Assembly: GCF_900167565.1 (NCBI RefSeq)
Contig: NZ_FUZV01000001.1
Span: 744,001-808,000 of the forward strand
From: Pseudoxanthomonas indica
GTDB taxonomy: Bacteria; Pseudomonadota; Gammaproteobacteria; Xanthomonadales; Xanthomonadaceae
Length of the DNA stretch: 64,000 nt
Direction: 5' to 3'
Below, one piece after another: positions 40,521-49,900 of the stretch (position 1 is its first letter; each line of letters begins with the position of its first letter). The notes under the pieces are model-generated. The model saw only the letters and a program-made list of their open reading frames with translations. It searched no databases and was not told the origin of the DNA. The position numbers and the translations under genes were made by a program.

Positions 40521-40567
40521 GATTGAAAATCCCTGTGTCGGGGGTTCGATTCCCTCCCCGGCCACCA
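40521..40567 (+). repeat. att copy 2: 3' end of tRNA-Phe (47 bp)
   Basis: Exact copy of 19600-19646. Here the anticodon arm is fully paired (AGGGA, TTGAAAA, TCCCT), but the D arm and 5' acceptor are still missing. It marks the right end of the second island. Confidence 0.92.
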
Positions 40568-40577
40568 CGAATATCAA

Positions 40578-40604
40578 GGGTCTGCAGAGATGCAGGCCCT
40601 TTTT
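40578..40604 (+). terminator. Terminator behind att copy 2
   Basis: Nine-base stem GGGTCTGCA / TGCAGGCCC, loop GAGA, then five Ts. Probably the original tRNA-Phe terminator. Confidence 0.85.
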
Positions 40605-40692
40605 GTTCGCGTGATGGCGCAGCGGCTGTTTTCGCATGCTGTCGGGTCGGAAGGCGTCGTGCCGACGCAGGGTTGCTCGAGCTGCCCCAGGA

Positions 40693-41763
40693 TTACGCCA
40701 CCGCATCCGGCACGAAGAAGAACACCGCCGCCAGGATCAAATACACGGCCAGCAACTGCACCCCTCGCAGCCAATCCGCGCGACCATCGCTGGCCACCTG
40801 GCCGGCAATCATCACCGCGAACAGGATTGTCAGGACCAGCCCGGGACCAAACACCAGTCCCATCGGATGCGGACCGATCCAGTAGCTCAGCAAGACCAGC
40901 AAGGGCGCCACCAGCAGCGCCAGCTGCACGCTCGCGCCCAAGGTGATCGACATCGACAAGTCCATGCGGTTCTGGCGCGCAGCGACTATCGCGGTGGCTT
41001 GCTCGGCCGCACCGCCGATGACGGCCAGCACGAACACGCCGGTAAAGGCGTCGGAGAAGCCCATCGCTTCGCTTGCCGCTTCCACGGTGCCGACCAGAAT
41101 CTCGCTCAACCAGACGATGCCGGCAGTGACCGCGAACAACACCAGCAGCGCCTTGCGCGGGGTCCACGCCGGCCCCGCGTGGACATGGCCATGGCCGGCA
41201 TCGGCTGCCTGGGCGCTGACATCGGCGCCACTCCTGACCAGCGCAAACGCCACGTTGGCCAGATACACCGCCAACATGATGCAGGCGATCAGCGCACTGA
41301 TGGAGTTCATCTGGCCCTCGGCCTTGGGCACGATGCTCAAATACGCCGCTGGCAGAATCAGCGCGATGACCGCCAGAGTCAGCATGGTCGCCTGGGTACG
41401 CGCGGCACGCGCGTCGTAACGCTGATCGCCATGCTTGCTTCCGCCCAGCACCATGGCCACACCCAGCACGAACAGCACATTGCCGATGATGGTGCCGGCC
41501 AGCGAGGCCTTGACCATTTCATGCAAGCCGCTGCGCAGCGCCGCCAGGGCGATGATCAGTTCAGCGGCATTGCCGAAAGTGGCGTTGAGCAAGCCACCCA
41601 GGCCTGCGCCCAGGCGCGTGGCCAGCACGCCGGTGGCCTGCGCCATGATCGACGCCAGCGGCACGATACCCAACGCCGCAACCGCAAAGATCAACAGGTC
41701 GTTGCCGGGAGCCAGATGCTCCAGCACGATGGCCAGCGGCACCAATACCAGTAGCCATTTCAT
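40693..41763 (-). CDS. Calcium/proton exchanger (CaCA family)
   Basis: 356 residues from MKWLLVLVPLAIVLEHLAPG, eleven or so membrane helices. The two alpha-repeat signatures are seen: GGLLNATFGNAAELIIALAA and VIGGAAEQATAIVAARQNRM. An acidic/His-rich loop (DAGHGHVHAG) separates the halves. It exchanges cytoplasmic Ca2+ (or Na+) for protons at the inner membrane. First chromosomal gene after the islands. Cax-type is more likely than ChaA, but not settled. Confidence 0.9.
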   Translation of the reverse strand: MKWLLVLVPLAIVLEHLAPGNDLLIFAVAALGIVPLASIMAQATGVLATRLGAGLGGLLNATFGNAAELIIALAALRSGLHEMVKASLAGTIIGNVLFVLGVAMVLGGSKHGDQRYDARAARTQATMLTLAVIALILPAAYLSIVPKAEGQMNSISALIACIMLAVYLANVAFALVRSGADVSAQAADAGHGHVHAGPAWTPRKALLVLFAVTAGIVWLSEILVGTVEAASEAMGFSDAFTGVFVLAVIGGAAEQATAIVAARQNRMDLSMSITLGASVQLALLVAPLLVLLSYWIGPHPMGLVFGPGLVLTILFAVMIAGQVASDGRADWLRGVQLLAVYLILAAVFFFVPDAVA

Positions 41764-41870
41764 GGTTGGGTTCCTGCGCGCACCAGTATGGGCTCCGGTA
41801 CAGTCGCGCACGCCGCTGACAGCGACAATTGGCCTTTGGCCCTACCCGCGGATGGCGGAAATGCGCGAAG

Positions 41871-42269
41871 TCAGGGCGTAGATGGGCCGCGTGGATTCCA
41901 CAGGGTTCCGAGCCACCAGGCCAATCCCCAGATCACCAGTCCTCCCAGCGTCAACCAGGCGGGTGCGAAAACGAAGACCAATGCAGCGGTCGACGATGAC
42001 GACAACCACATCGCATTGATGTAGAACCATGCGCTGAATGCGAGCACCAGCAACGAGGCGATCACGCCAGCCCGGGTACGTGCGCGCGAGGGATGCCGCG
42101 ACGAGCATACACAGGCAAACATCAGCACATAGGGCAGCAGCACCCAGGGATAGAACCAGTTCCAGCTGAAGCCACCGGCTCCCCGCACCATCGCCGCCAC
42201 GGCGATGGCAGCGCCCGCCAGCAGCAGGATCGCACTGACTTTCGTCCATCCCCTCATCGCCAGCCTCAT
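41871..42269 (-). CDS. Integral membrane protein, unknown
   Basis: 132 residues from MRLAMRGWTKVSAILLLAG; four membrane helices. No family recognised. The frame to 42374 is longer but its start is poorly composed. Located upstream of the exchanger on the same strand with a 107-base gap. Confidence 0.65.
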   Translation of the reverse strand: MRLAMRGWTKVSAILLLAGAAIAVAAMVRGAGGFSWNWFYPWVLLPYVLMFACVCSSRHPSRARTRAGVIASLLVLAFSAWFYINAMWLSSSSTAALVFVFAPAWLTLGGLVIWGLAWWLGTLWNPRGPSTP

Positions 42270-42422
42270 CCATCCGGCGTCCGGGGCCGGGCATGCGCGG
42301 GATGTTAGTCGGCCAGGTGGGCCCTGCCAATGCCGTAGCGGGCGCCTGCCGATCGCGACCATCAATGCACTCACGCTGCTACGACGCGAACTGCGTTTTT
42401 GTGTGCCTCATCAGGGGGTGCA

Positions 42423-42776
42423 ATGAACGTGCTTACGACACCGGATGGACGTTACATCATTGTGCGCGGCCGCTTGTGGCGTGCGGCCAATCCGCATTTG
42501 GATCCCGAGCAGAAGCAAGCTTTGACCCAGGCCCTGATGGAGGCACGGCGCGCGGTTGGTCTGGCGATGCGCCGGGACGATCAAGCCAGCCTGTCCAGCG
42601 CGCGCGCTGCGGTGAACCGCACCAAGATCGCATTGGGCGAACGTGGACCGGTCTGGTGGGATGACGGCGCGCCCGACTTCAATAGAAGGTTGATCAAGAA
42701 CACACCGTATGCGGCCTGGTTTGCCCGTCGGCATGTCTCGACGGATGGTCAGGACAGCGCGTCCGGCCAGCCCTGA
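42423..42776 (+). CDS. Conserved hypothetical protein
   Basis: 117 residues from MNVLTTPDGRYIIVRGRLWR. The pattern continues RAANPHLDPEQKQALTQALM, LGERGPVWWDDGAPDFNRR and NTPYAAW. I recognise it as a widespread small protein of proteobacteria with no known role. A GGGGTG run precedes the start. Confidence 0.75.
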   Translation: MNVLTTPDGRYIIVRGRLWRAANPHLDPEQKQALTQALMEARRAVGLAMRRDDQASLSSARAAVNRTKIALGERGPVWWDDGAPDFNRRLIKNTPYAAWFARRHVSTDGQDSASGQP

Positions 42777-42851
42777 CGCCACTGCGCACCTGCTGCGACT
42801 TGCCGCTTGTTCGTACTATGCTTGCCGCTTTCCTGGATCCGGAGCGGCACG

Positions 42852-43328
42852 ATGACGCGTAGCGGTTTACTGGCACTTGGACTTCTCGGCTCGGCGTTGC
42901 TGGTCGCTTGCAGCAGCGGCCCGGTTCGACGCGTGTCCGAACCTGCCGCCAGCATCCAGCAGTTGACCGTCCACGCCAACGGCAGCTGGTCAATCGATCT
43001 GCGCCTGCAGAACTACAGCAGCATCCCCATGCGCTTTGAACGTGCTCAGCTGACGCTGGCGGTGGATGGTGAGGCCGCCGGCTCGCTCAATGCCACGCCT
43101 GCGCTTTCCGTGGGCCCGGAATCGGCTGACGTGGTGACCGTACCGTTCCAGCCCGATTCCAGTGCCCGTATGGTACTTGCCGACGTACTGGCATCGCGGA
43201 GGTCGCTGCCGTATTCGCTGGAGGGGACGATCTCCGCCACGCCGGAAGAAGGCAAGCTTCGAGAATTCAAGGTGGAGGGGAAGAACACGCTCAGCCCGGT
43301 ACCGGGCCTGGACGGCGTTCTTCGATAG
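42852..43328 (+). CDS. LEA-type-2-like lipoprotein
   Basis: 158 residues. Lipoprotein signal MTRSGLLALGLLGSALLVAC with Cys20. The mature beta-sandwich pattern (IDLRLQNYSSIPMRFERAQL, LTLAVDGEAAGSLNA) is like LEA14/WHy proteins of the periplasm. Function unknown. Ends before a strong two-way hairpin. Confidence 0.75.
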   Translation: MTRSGLLALGLLGSALLVACSSGPVRRVSEPAASIQQLTVHANGSWSIDLRLQNYSSIPMRFERAQLTLAVDGEAAGSLNATPALSVGPESADVVTVPFQPDSSARMVLADVLASRRSLPYSLEGTISATPEEGKLREFKVEGKNTLSPVPGLDGVLR

Positions 43329-43334
43329 CACAGA

Positions 43335-43377
43335 AGAGCGTGCGTGCCGTTCGGTGACCCGACGGCACGCACGCTCT
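43335..43377. terminator. Long bidirectional hairpin terminator
   Basis: Perfect 16-base arms AGAGCGTGCGTGCCGT / ACGGCACGCACGCTCT with an 11-base loop. It separates the convergent lipoprotein and autotransporter genes. No long T-run, so efficiency is uncertain. Confidence 0.75.
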
Positions 43378-43387
43378 GGTTCAACAT

Positions 43388-46300
43388 TCAGAACTGCAGC
43401 GAGAATCGCGCGTTGACTGCATGGTCATGTGCGTCGGCAGCAAACTGACCGTCATAGCCCAGTTGCAGCAGGGTATGCGGACTCAGTCGAGCGCCCAGCG
43501 TGAGGTTCAACAAGGTGGCCTTTTCGGCCAGCGGCGCCGACCAGCTGGAGAAGTCCGCCCCGCCCTGCCAGGACGCCGTGGCGATGGAACGCAGGTCGCC
43601 CTGCGCGTGGCGATAAGCCACCCCGCCGCCCAGTTGCAACCAGTCCTGGCCTCCGCCGGTCGCCAGGTCCGCCGCCATTCGCAGACCGGCCGTGGCAAAG
43701 TCCACCTGGCTGTGACCGGCGTCCACCTGCAATGCAGTCAGCCCGCCCCGCTCCTGGAACCGAGGCGTGCTGACCCGCACATGCGACCACTGCGCGTACG
43801 GCTCCAGCATCACCTGCCCGCCCACCTGCCACGCGTAACCGGCTTCGACAAAGCCCTGCTGGCCGTGACTGGTATAGCTCGCCTGTTGGCGTTCGTTGAA
43901 CGTGCCGTAGGCCACCTGGCGGTTTGCGTCGGTGCGATGGTCGGACATCAGCCAGCCCCCGCGCAGCGCCAGCGCGCCCCACTGCTTGCCCGCATACACG
44001 CCCAGGTGGCGGCTGCGGTCTTCGCTGCGGCTGCCACGCTCACGCACCTTAATCTCGCCCTTGCCTGTAGCGCCCAACACGCCCAGCGTCCAGTCGGCGC
44101 CCACGCGACGGTCATACCCGACGGTCAGGCCACTGCCCTGGTAGTCGACGCGTGCGGCATTGCCGTCGCCGTCGAGATGACCGCCGCGACCGTGCGCATC
44201 CACCCACACGCCATTGTGTCCTTCGGCCTGCTGGACGAAGGCGTCCTGCACGCTGCGCAGGCGTTGCGCCGCCGCCTGGTTCAGGTCATGGCCCTGCTCC
44301 AGCCACACCGCACGCTGGCTGGCATGGGTCTCCGCGCTCAACCGCTCGAACGCCGACAGCGCCTGCGGCACATCCAAACGGGTCAGACGTTGCAACACCA
44401 CATCCTGGTCCGACGCCGCATCCGCCGCCATCGCCACACCCAGCTGATTGGAGGTGTACGCCGCACTGGCCAGCGACTGGCCGCGCGCCACATCAATGCT
44501 CACCTGCCGGGGGGTGTGGTTCAGACTCAGTGACAGGAACGGCTGGCTGCTGAGCGTGCTCGCGCCGGCAAACGAGCCACTGACCTCCTGCGCGCTCACG
44601 ATGCGATAGCGCTCGCCCAGCGTGGCGCCGCTCACCCGCACCTGCCCGCCTTCCAGCGCAGCCTTCCCGCGCACATCCACCAAGTCGGACGTGCCGCCGG
44701 ACTGTGCATCCACTTCGTAGACCGAGCCGGCTTGCTGGGTATAGGTGCCGTTGACCGTCAAGGTGCCAATGCCGTCGACGCCTGGAGCGATGATGCCGGC
44801 TACCTGTGTGTCGGCCAGTGTGCCCGTGCCTTGCAGGCGCGCCTCCTTGCCCACCAGGGTCCGGCCCTGTTCCACCTGGCCCTGCACCGTGGCCTGGCCA
44901 CCGTGCAGCTCAAGATTGCTCTTGACCAGCTGGCCATCGAGCAGCAGATGGCCACCGTCGACGCGCACCGCCGAAGCCAGGGCGTTGCGACCATCCAGTT
45001 CCAGCACGCCTTCCTTCAACAGCACACCACCAAAGCTGTTGTTGCCACTCAGGCGTAGCCAGCCCTCGCCGGACTTGGTCAGCTTGCCGGTGCCGCCGAT
45101 GTCATTGCGCCAGTCATCCCAGGCCTCACCCGACCACACCTTCGCCCCCCCGGCGCGTCGGTCCATCTTGACCTCGCTGTCCACCCGCATCTGACTCGGA
45201 CCATCGATGGCCTTCTTCAAGTCCATCAGGCCCCAACCGTAAATCTCGTCCACGCCCGCCTCGCCCAGATCCTCTGCCGTGGTCAACAGCACATCGCGTA
45301 CCTGTGCGTTGTCCAGATACGGGTAGCGCTCCATCAACAGCGCCAGGCCTCCGGACACATGCGGCGCCGCCATCGAGGTGCCGTCGTGGCTGGCGTAGCC
45401 GCTTACGTGCTCGGCGCTGTTGATCTTCATGCCGGTCACGTTGCCCTTCGCGTCCCGGAGGATTTCCCCTTCCACCTTGCCTTCCGGCACTGCGGAGATG
45501 ATCCCGGTACCCGGTGCCGAGATGCACCAATCCTTGCTCGGACCACAGATGTTGGAACCAGGCGAAATTGTCTTTTCCGCGGTCAGATTGGTCGTGGCAA
45601 TCCAGTACGGTTCGGCGTCCTTGTGATAGCGGGGCACAGCGGCAAGTACATGCGCGACAGCGCCGGCGTTGTTGCCCGCGGACCATACCTGGATGATGCG
45701 ATTGGTCCGGGTCCACCCGGCGTAGTCGTCCACCATCTGCTTGATGGTGGCTGCGGCGGCATCCAGCTCATTGGCGTTCCTGGCAACCGCCGGCATACCC
45801 CAGGAGTTGTTGACCACCCGCACGTTGGACTTGGCAAAATCGCTCTGGATGGCGGCACGAGTTTCGGAGTTGGCTGCCGTACCCACCATCTCGCCTCCCG
45901 GCCGACCCCACAGCGCTTCAAAATTCTGCACGCGGTTCGAGTCAGTCACCGCGCTATACAGTTCCGAGCCAAATGCCACGCCATGCATGCCGGACCCATT
46001 GCGATTGGCGCCCACAATGCCGCCCACGTGGGTGCCATGTATGCGTTGCACGTACCCTTCCATTGCCCGCAAGAAATCCAGGTCCTTCTGCGGCATCTTG
46101 CCCTCTTTGACCAGTCCTTCGAAGAAGGCGCGTTGCTCCGGATTCATCGGACGTGTGTACGTGTAGCCAACGCCGCCGTCCGAATAGAAACAGGCATCCG
46201 GGCCACCGAACGTGGTGGGCGAACTGCATCCCTGGTCGTGCGCAAGCAGATTGTGCGTCTTTCCGGAAAGCTCCGAATGCCAGGCGGCGGTGCCGTCATC

Positions 46301-46555
46301 CAGTACACCCACGTTGATGCCAGCGCCGCTCAACCCGCGGGCGTAGGCATGATCGGCGCCGACAGCACCCAGGCCCCAGTCTTTCTTGAACTCGTCGCTG
46401 CGCCAGCTCTCGGCATTGCCGACCTTGCCTTGCTCGGTATAGGCGGCTTGCGCGAAGGCCAGGCTGGGTGCACTGCCGGCGATGGACAGGATGATGGCAT
46501 GCGTCAGCAGGCGCGGACGCAATGCTCGACGTGATTGTTGTTTCTTGCGGGACAT
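43388..46555 (-). CDS. Autotransporter serine protease (subtilisin S8 passenger)
   Basis: 1055 residues. Signal peptide 1-36 with the long basic start of autotransporters and cleavage near AFA. S8 peptidase domain about 45-455 with the triad Asp86 (VGVLDDGT), His173 (IHGTHVGGIVG) and Ser394 (DGTSMAAPHVSGG). A beta-helix stalk follows with an autotransporter-associated repeat (GTGKLTKSGEGWLRLSGNN). The last ~260 residues are the outer-membrane barrel, ending NARFSLQF with terminal Phe. It is secreted by type V and likely cleaves host or surface proteins. Intact by all visible signs. Confidence 0.95.
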   Translation of the reverse strand: MSRKKQQSRRALRPRLLTHAIILSIAGSAPSLAFAQAAYTEQGKVGNAESWRSDEFKKDWGLGAVGADHAYARGLSGAGINVGVLDDGTAAWHSELSGKTHNLLAHDQGCSSPTTFGGPDACFYSDGGVGYTYTRPMNPEQRAFFEGLVKEGKMPQKDLDFLRAMEGYVQRIHGTHVGGIVGANRNGSGMHGVAFGSELYSAVTDSNRVQNFEALWGRPGGEMVGTAANSETRAAIQSDFAKSNVRVVNNSWGMPAVARNANELDAAAATIKQMVDDYAGWTRTNRIIQVWSAGNNAGAVAHVLAAVPRYHKDAEPYWIATTNLTAEKTISPGSNICGPSKDWCISAPGTGIISAVPEGKVEGEILRDAKGNVTGMKINSAEHVSGYASHDGTSMAAPHVSGGLALLMERYPYLDNAQVRDVLLTTAEDLGEAGVDEIYGWGLMDLKKAIDGPSQMRVDSEVKMDRRAGGAKVWSGEAWDDWRNDIGGTGKLTKSGEGWLRLSGNNSFGGVLLKEGVLELDGRNALASAVRVDGGHLLLDGQLVKSNLELHGGQATVQGQVEQGRTLVGKEARLQGTGTLADTQVAGIIAPGVDGIGTLTVNGTYTQQAGSVYEVDAQSGGTSDLVDVRGKAALEGGQVRVSGATLGERYRIVSAQEVSGSFAGASTLSSQPFLSLSLNHTPRQVSIDVARGQSLASAAYTSNQLGVAMAADAASDQDVVLQRLTRLDVPQALSAFERLSAETHASQRAVWLEQGHDLNQAAAQRLRSVQDAFVQQAEGHNGVWVDAHGRGGHLDGDGNAARVDYQGSGLTVGYDRRVGADWTLGVLGATGKGEIKVRERGSRSEDRSRHLGVYAGKQWGALALRGGWLMSDHRTDANRQVAYGTFNERQQASYTSHGQQGFVEAGYAWQVGGQVMLEPYAQWSHVRVSTPRFQERGGLTALQVDAGHSQVDFATAGLRMAADLATGGGQDWLQLGGGVAYRHAQGDLRSIATASWQGGADFSSWSAPLAEKATLLNLTLGARLSPHTLLQLGYDGQFAADAHDHAVNARFSLQF

Positions 46556-47155
46556 GAAATGGATTTCTCGATATTGGGTTCGGGTTGCCCAAGATCAGTC
46601 GCGCCCACGCAAGTACTCTCGCGCGGCCATCGATGAGGCGATGCGACGCCTTCAACCGATCCGGACGCGCCGCAACCTAAAGACGTGCCTATCGGGCACG
46701 CAAGGCCGTTTCTGAGTCGAATTGCAATGTCCACACGATTAGAAATAGGCAAACCGCTGGTGCCGTCGCGCGCCAACTGATCGCGCGCGATGACTGAATG
46801 TCCCGCAATGAGAAATCGAATCCGAGCGGCGGCGTCGGGACCTGGGCTGTCTGCGGCCTGAGTTGCGCAAGTGGGGAGTTACCAGGAGGAGCGGCCATTC
46901 GTGGCCGAGGGGTTGCCAATGGCTGCCGTATTGGGTGTCGATGGACTCTCTCCGAGAGACGTCTCACAGGCGTTCGGCCAGCCTCGTGGGCATGCAAGGC
47001 CAAGAAAGTTTGGCTTCCTCGCTGACCCACCAATGCGATGCACCTCATCACTCCCGGCGCCCGGCCGGCGTATCGGGTGAGTTCGGCTCGTCCAGCCACC
47101 ATACGCCGTAGTATCCTGCGAGTCCGTTCCCTCCCTTAGCCGTGCCGAGCCTGCC
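46556..47155. other. 600-base intergenic region, no gene supported
   Basis: Between the divergent autotransporter and acyl-CoA dehydrogenase genes. A plus frame 46871-47080 contains GLPMAAVLGVDGL, faintly like acyltransferases, but it has no ribosome site and short length. It probably holds the promoters of both genes. Confidence 0.5.
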
Positions 47156-48946
47156 ATGAGCACCTACCGCGCCCCTTTGTCCGACATCCGTTTCGCCCTG
47201 TACGACGTGCTCGACGTGGAGGCGCTGTTCGAGCGTCTGGGTTACTCCGAGGCCACGCGCGACGTGCTGGATGCGGTGCTGGACGAGGCCGCCCGCTTCG
47301 CCGAAACCGTGCTCGCGCCCCTCAATAGCGTGGGCGATGAGGTCGGCTGCAAGCTCGACTCGGCCACCCACGACGTCACCACACCGCCGGGCTTCAAGGC
47401 GGCCTATGACCAGTTCATCGACGGCGGCTGGACCGGCCTGACCGCCTCGCCCGACTTCGGTGGCCAGGGCCTGCCGCACGTCATGGGGGTGCCGCTCAAC
47501 GAGATGGTCAACGCGGCAAACCTGGCCTGGGGCAACTTCCCGCTGCTGTCGCATGGCGCGGTTGAAGCGCTCAAGCATCACGGCGAAGCCTGGCAGCAGG
47601 AAGTCTTCCTCAAGCCATTGGTGGAAGGTCGCTGGACCGGCACCATGTGCTTGACCGAACCCCATTGCGGCACCGACCTGGGCCTGTTGAAGACCCGCGC
47701 CGAACCCAACGCCGACGGCAGCTACGCGATCACCGGCACCAAGATCTTCATCACCGCCGGTGAGCATGACCTCACCGACAACATCGTCCATCTGGTGCTG
47801 GCGAAACTGCCGGATGCGCCGGCCGGCGCGAAAGGCATCTCGTTGTTTGTCACGCCCAAGTTCAAGTTGGATCGCAACGGTAACGTGGGCGAACGCAACG
47901 CGCTGCACTGCGGCTCGATCGAACACAAGATGGGCATCAAGGGTTCGGTCACCTGCGTGATGAACTTCGATGGTGCGCAGGGCTATCTGGTGGGCCAGCC
48001 GCACAAGGGCCTGCAGGCGATGTTTACCATGATGAACACCGCACGCCTGGGCGTGGGTCTGCAAGGCATCGCATTGAGCGAGCGTGCCTACCAGAACGCA
48101 CTGCGCTACGCGCGCGAGCGCTTGCAGACGCGCTCGCTGAGTGGCCCCAAGGTCCCGGACAAGCCTGCGGATCCGATCCTTGTCCATCCGGACGTGCGGC
48201 GCATGCTGCTTACCGTCAAAGCACTGACCGAAGGCAGCCGCCTGCTGGCCCTGCACGCCGGCACGCTGATCGACGTTGCCGGCCACGCTGACGATGCTGG
48301 CGAACGCGAGCGCGCCGATACGCTGGTGAGCTTCCTGACGCCGATTTCCAAGGCCTGCCAGACCGAATGGAGCATCGAGAACACCTACAACGCCCTGCAG
48401 TGCTTCGGTGGTCATGGCTACATCCATGAGCACGGCATGGAGCAACTGGCGCGCGACGCGCGCATTACCACGCTCTATGAAGGCACCACCGGCATCCAGG
48501 CGCTGGATCTGATGGGCCGCAAGACCGCCGGCACGCAGGCGGCGGGCCTGAAGTTGTTCCTGGCGGAAATCGAGGCCTTCCTGCAAGCCCACCAGGACAA
48601 TGCGGCGCTGGCCGAATTCGTCGCTCCGCTGCGCGAGAAGACCGCCGAATGGGCCCAGCTCACCCGCGAGATCCTGCAGCGCGCGAGCCAGGATCCCGAG
48701 GAAATCGGCGCAGCCAGTTACGACTATCTCTTCTACTCGGGCTATGTGGCCTTGGCCTACTGGTGGGCGCGCAGCGTGGTCAGCGCCGAAGCTTCATCGC
48801 ACAGCGAAAGCTTCAAGCAATCCAAGCGCGAGACCGCGCAGTTCTATTTCGCTCGCCTGCTGCCGCGCACACTGGCGCATGCGGCCGCCATCCGCAGTGG
48901 CGCTGCCTCATTGATGAGCATGGCGGACGAACGCTTCGGAACCTGA
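47156..48946 (+). CDS. Acyl-CoA dehydrogenase
   Basis: 596 residues, the long form with a C-terminal extension. It begins MSTYRAPLSDIRFALYDVLD. FAD/substrate-contact stretches: GTMCLTEPHCGTDLG, YAITGTKIFITAGEHD, TARLGVGLQGIALSERAY, CFGGHGYIHEHGMEQLARD and LYEGTTGIQALDLMGRK with the catalytic-loop Glu. It oxidises acyl-CoA in the first step of beta-oxidation; chain length cannot be read from sequence. Stands alone with an upstream gap. Confidence 0.93.
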   Translation: MSTYRAPLSDIRFALYDVLDVEALFERLGYSEATRDVLDAVLDEAARFAETVLAPLNSVGDEVGCKLDSATHDVTTPPGFKAAYDQFIDGGWTGLTASPDFGGQGLPHVMGVPLNEMVNAANLAWGNFPLLSHGAVEALKHHGEAWQQEVFLKPLVEGRWTGTMCLTEPHCGTDLGLLKTRAEPNADGSYAITGTKIFITAGEHDLTDNIVHLVLAKLPDAPAGAKGISLFVTPKFKLDRNGNVGERNALHCGSIEHKMGIKGSVTCVMNFDGAQGYLVGQPHKGLQAMFTMMNTARLGVGLQGIALSERAYQNALRYARERLQTRSLSGPKVPDKPADPILVHPDVRRMLLTVKALTEGSRLLALHAGTLIDVAGHADDAGERERADTLVSFLTPISKACQTEWSIENTYNALQCFGGHGYIHEHGMEQLARDARITTLYEGTTGIQALDLMGRKTAGTQAAGLKLFLAEIEAFLQAHQDNAALAEFVAPLREKTAEWAQLTREILQRASQDPEEIGAASYDYLFYSGYVALAYWWARSVVSAEASSHSESFKQSKRETAQFYFARLLPRTLAHAAAIRSGAASLMSMADERFGT

Positions 48947-49071
48947 GCGAGGTGTGGATGCGCCTTCCCTGCGACGGGGAAGGCGCGTCGACCTCGCAGG
49001 TGGCGCGTTGATGCCTGATAGCGGCCTCAAGCTATCCAAATTGTCATCAATCAGGTATAACCTGATACCCC

Positions 49072-49722
49072 ATGGAAGCAGACAGAGCTCAGCTTCACCT
49101 GGTGGACGCCGGCAACGATACGGACCGGTTCGTCGTCGCATCCCAAGCCCCCATCCGCTTTACCCCGCGCCTGCTGTCGCTGGATGCGCATGGCCGGGTG
49201 CTGGACTGGATCAACTGGCAGGACGCCACCTGCCTCTACGCGCGGGGCGCCGTGGCCTGGACGCTGGGCGAACCCTGCCTGCGTGTCCATGGCGGCACCT
49301 GCCGCACGACCGGCGAGCAAAGCGTCATCGAGCTTCATCCCATCGTGGCCTCGCGTGGGCATGCGCGCGCACATGCGCTGTCGCCCACGCCGACTCTGAC
49401 CAACACGGCGTTGTTCGCACGCGACGCCTACCTGTGCCTGTACTGCGGGCAGGACTTCGGCCGCCAGCATCTGACCCGCGATCACGTGCTGCCGCTGTCC
49501 AAGGGTGGCCGCGATACTTGGGAAAACGTGGTCTCCGCCTGCTTCCACTGCAATTCGCGCAAGAGCAACCGGACCCCGCAGCAGGCCAACATGCCGCTGT
49601 TGGCGGTGCCCTACCGGCCCAGCTGGATCGAGCACCTGATCCTGTCCAACCGCAACATCCTCGCGGATCAGATGGCTTTCCTGAAGGCCCAGCTGCCCAA
49701 GCGCTCCAAGCTTTCCGCCTGA
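49072..49722 (+). CDS. HNH endonuclease, chromosomal
   Basis: 216 residues. HNH/zinc core at residues ~125-165: YLCLYCGQDFGRQHLTRDHV, LPLSKGGRDTWENVVSACFH, CNSRKSNRTP. Chromosomal HNH proteins of this length with an N-terminal beta domain are frequent in Xanthomonadaceae; function not established. It is monocistronic, between acyl-CoA dehydrogenase and dxs. Confidence 0.88.
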   Translation: MEADRAQLHLVDAGNDTDRFVVASQAPIRFTPRLLSLDAHGRVLDWINWQDATCLYARGAVAWTLGEPCLRVHGGTCRTTGEQSVIELHPIVASRGHARAHALSPTPTLTNTALFARDAYLCLYCGQDFGRQHLTRDHVLPLSKGGRDTWENVVSACFHCNSRKSNRTPQQANMPLLAVPYRPSWIEHLILSNRNILADQMAFLKAQLPKRSKLSA

Positions 49723-49900
49723 GCTCGCAGCCGCGTCCGGTCCTCCGCCTTCACGCCTCGCCGGGGCCGACGCGCGTAGCTTCGTTCGCCCCCGGGAGCT
49801 CCAGGTCGTGCAAAAAGCCCTGGATCTGGCCTGCCGTATCGCTCGGCTTCACGACTTCGCTTGCCCCACTTCACACTAGAGGGGGAAAATAGGCGCACAG

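Noticed and set aside
40467..40706. Second minus frame with VAGEGIEPPTQGFS
   Set aside because: Same artefact at the other att copy.
40636..41754. 372-codon frame opposite the Ca2+/H+ exchanger
   Set aside because: Gln/His/Arg-rich antisense shadow of a membrane protein gene.
46871..47080. Short frame with GLPMAAVLGVDGL resembling an acyltransferase
   Set aside because: Too short, no ribosome site, similarity too weak to claim even a remnant.
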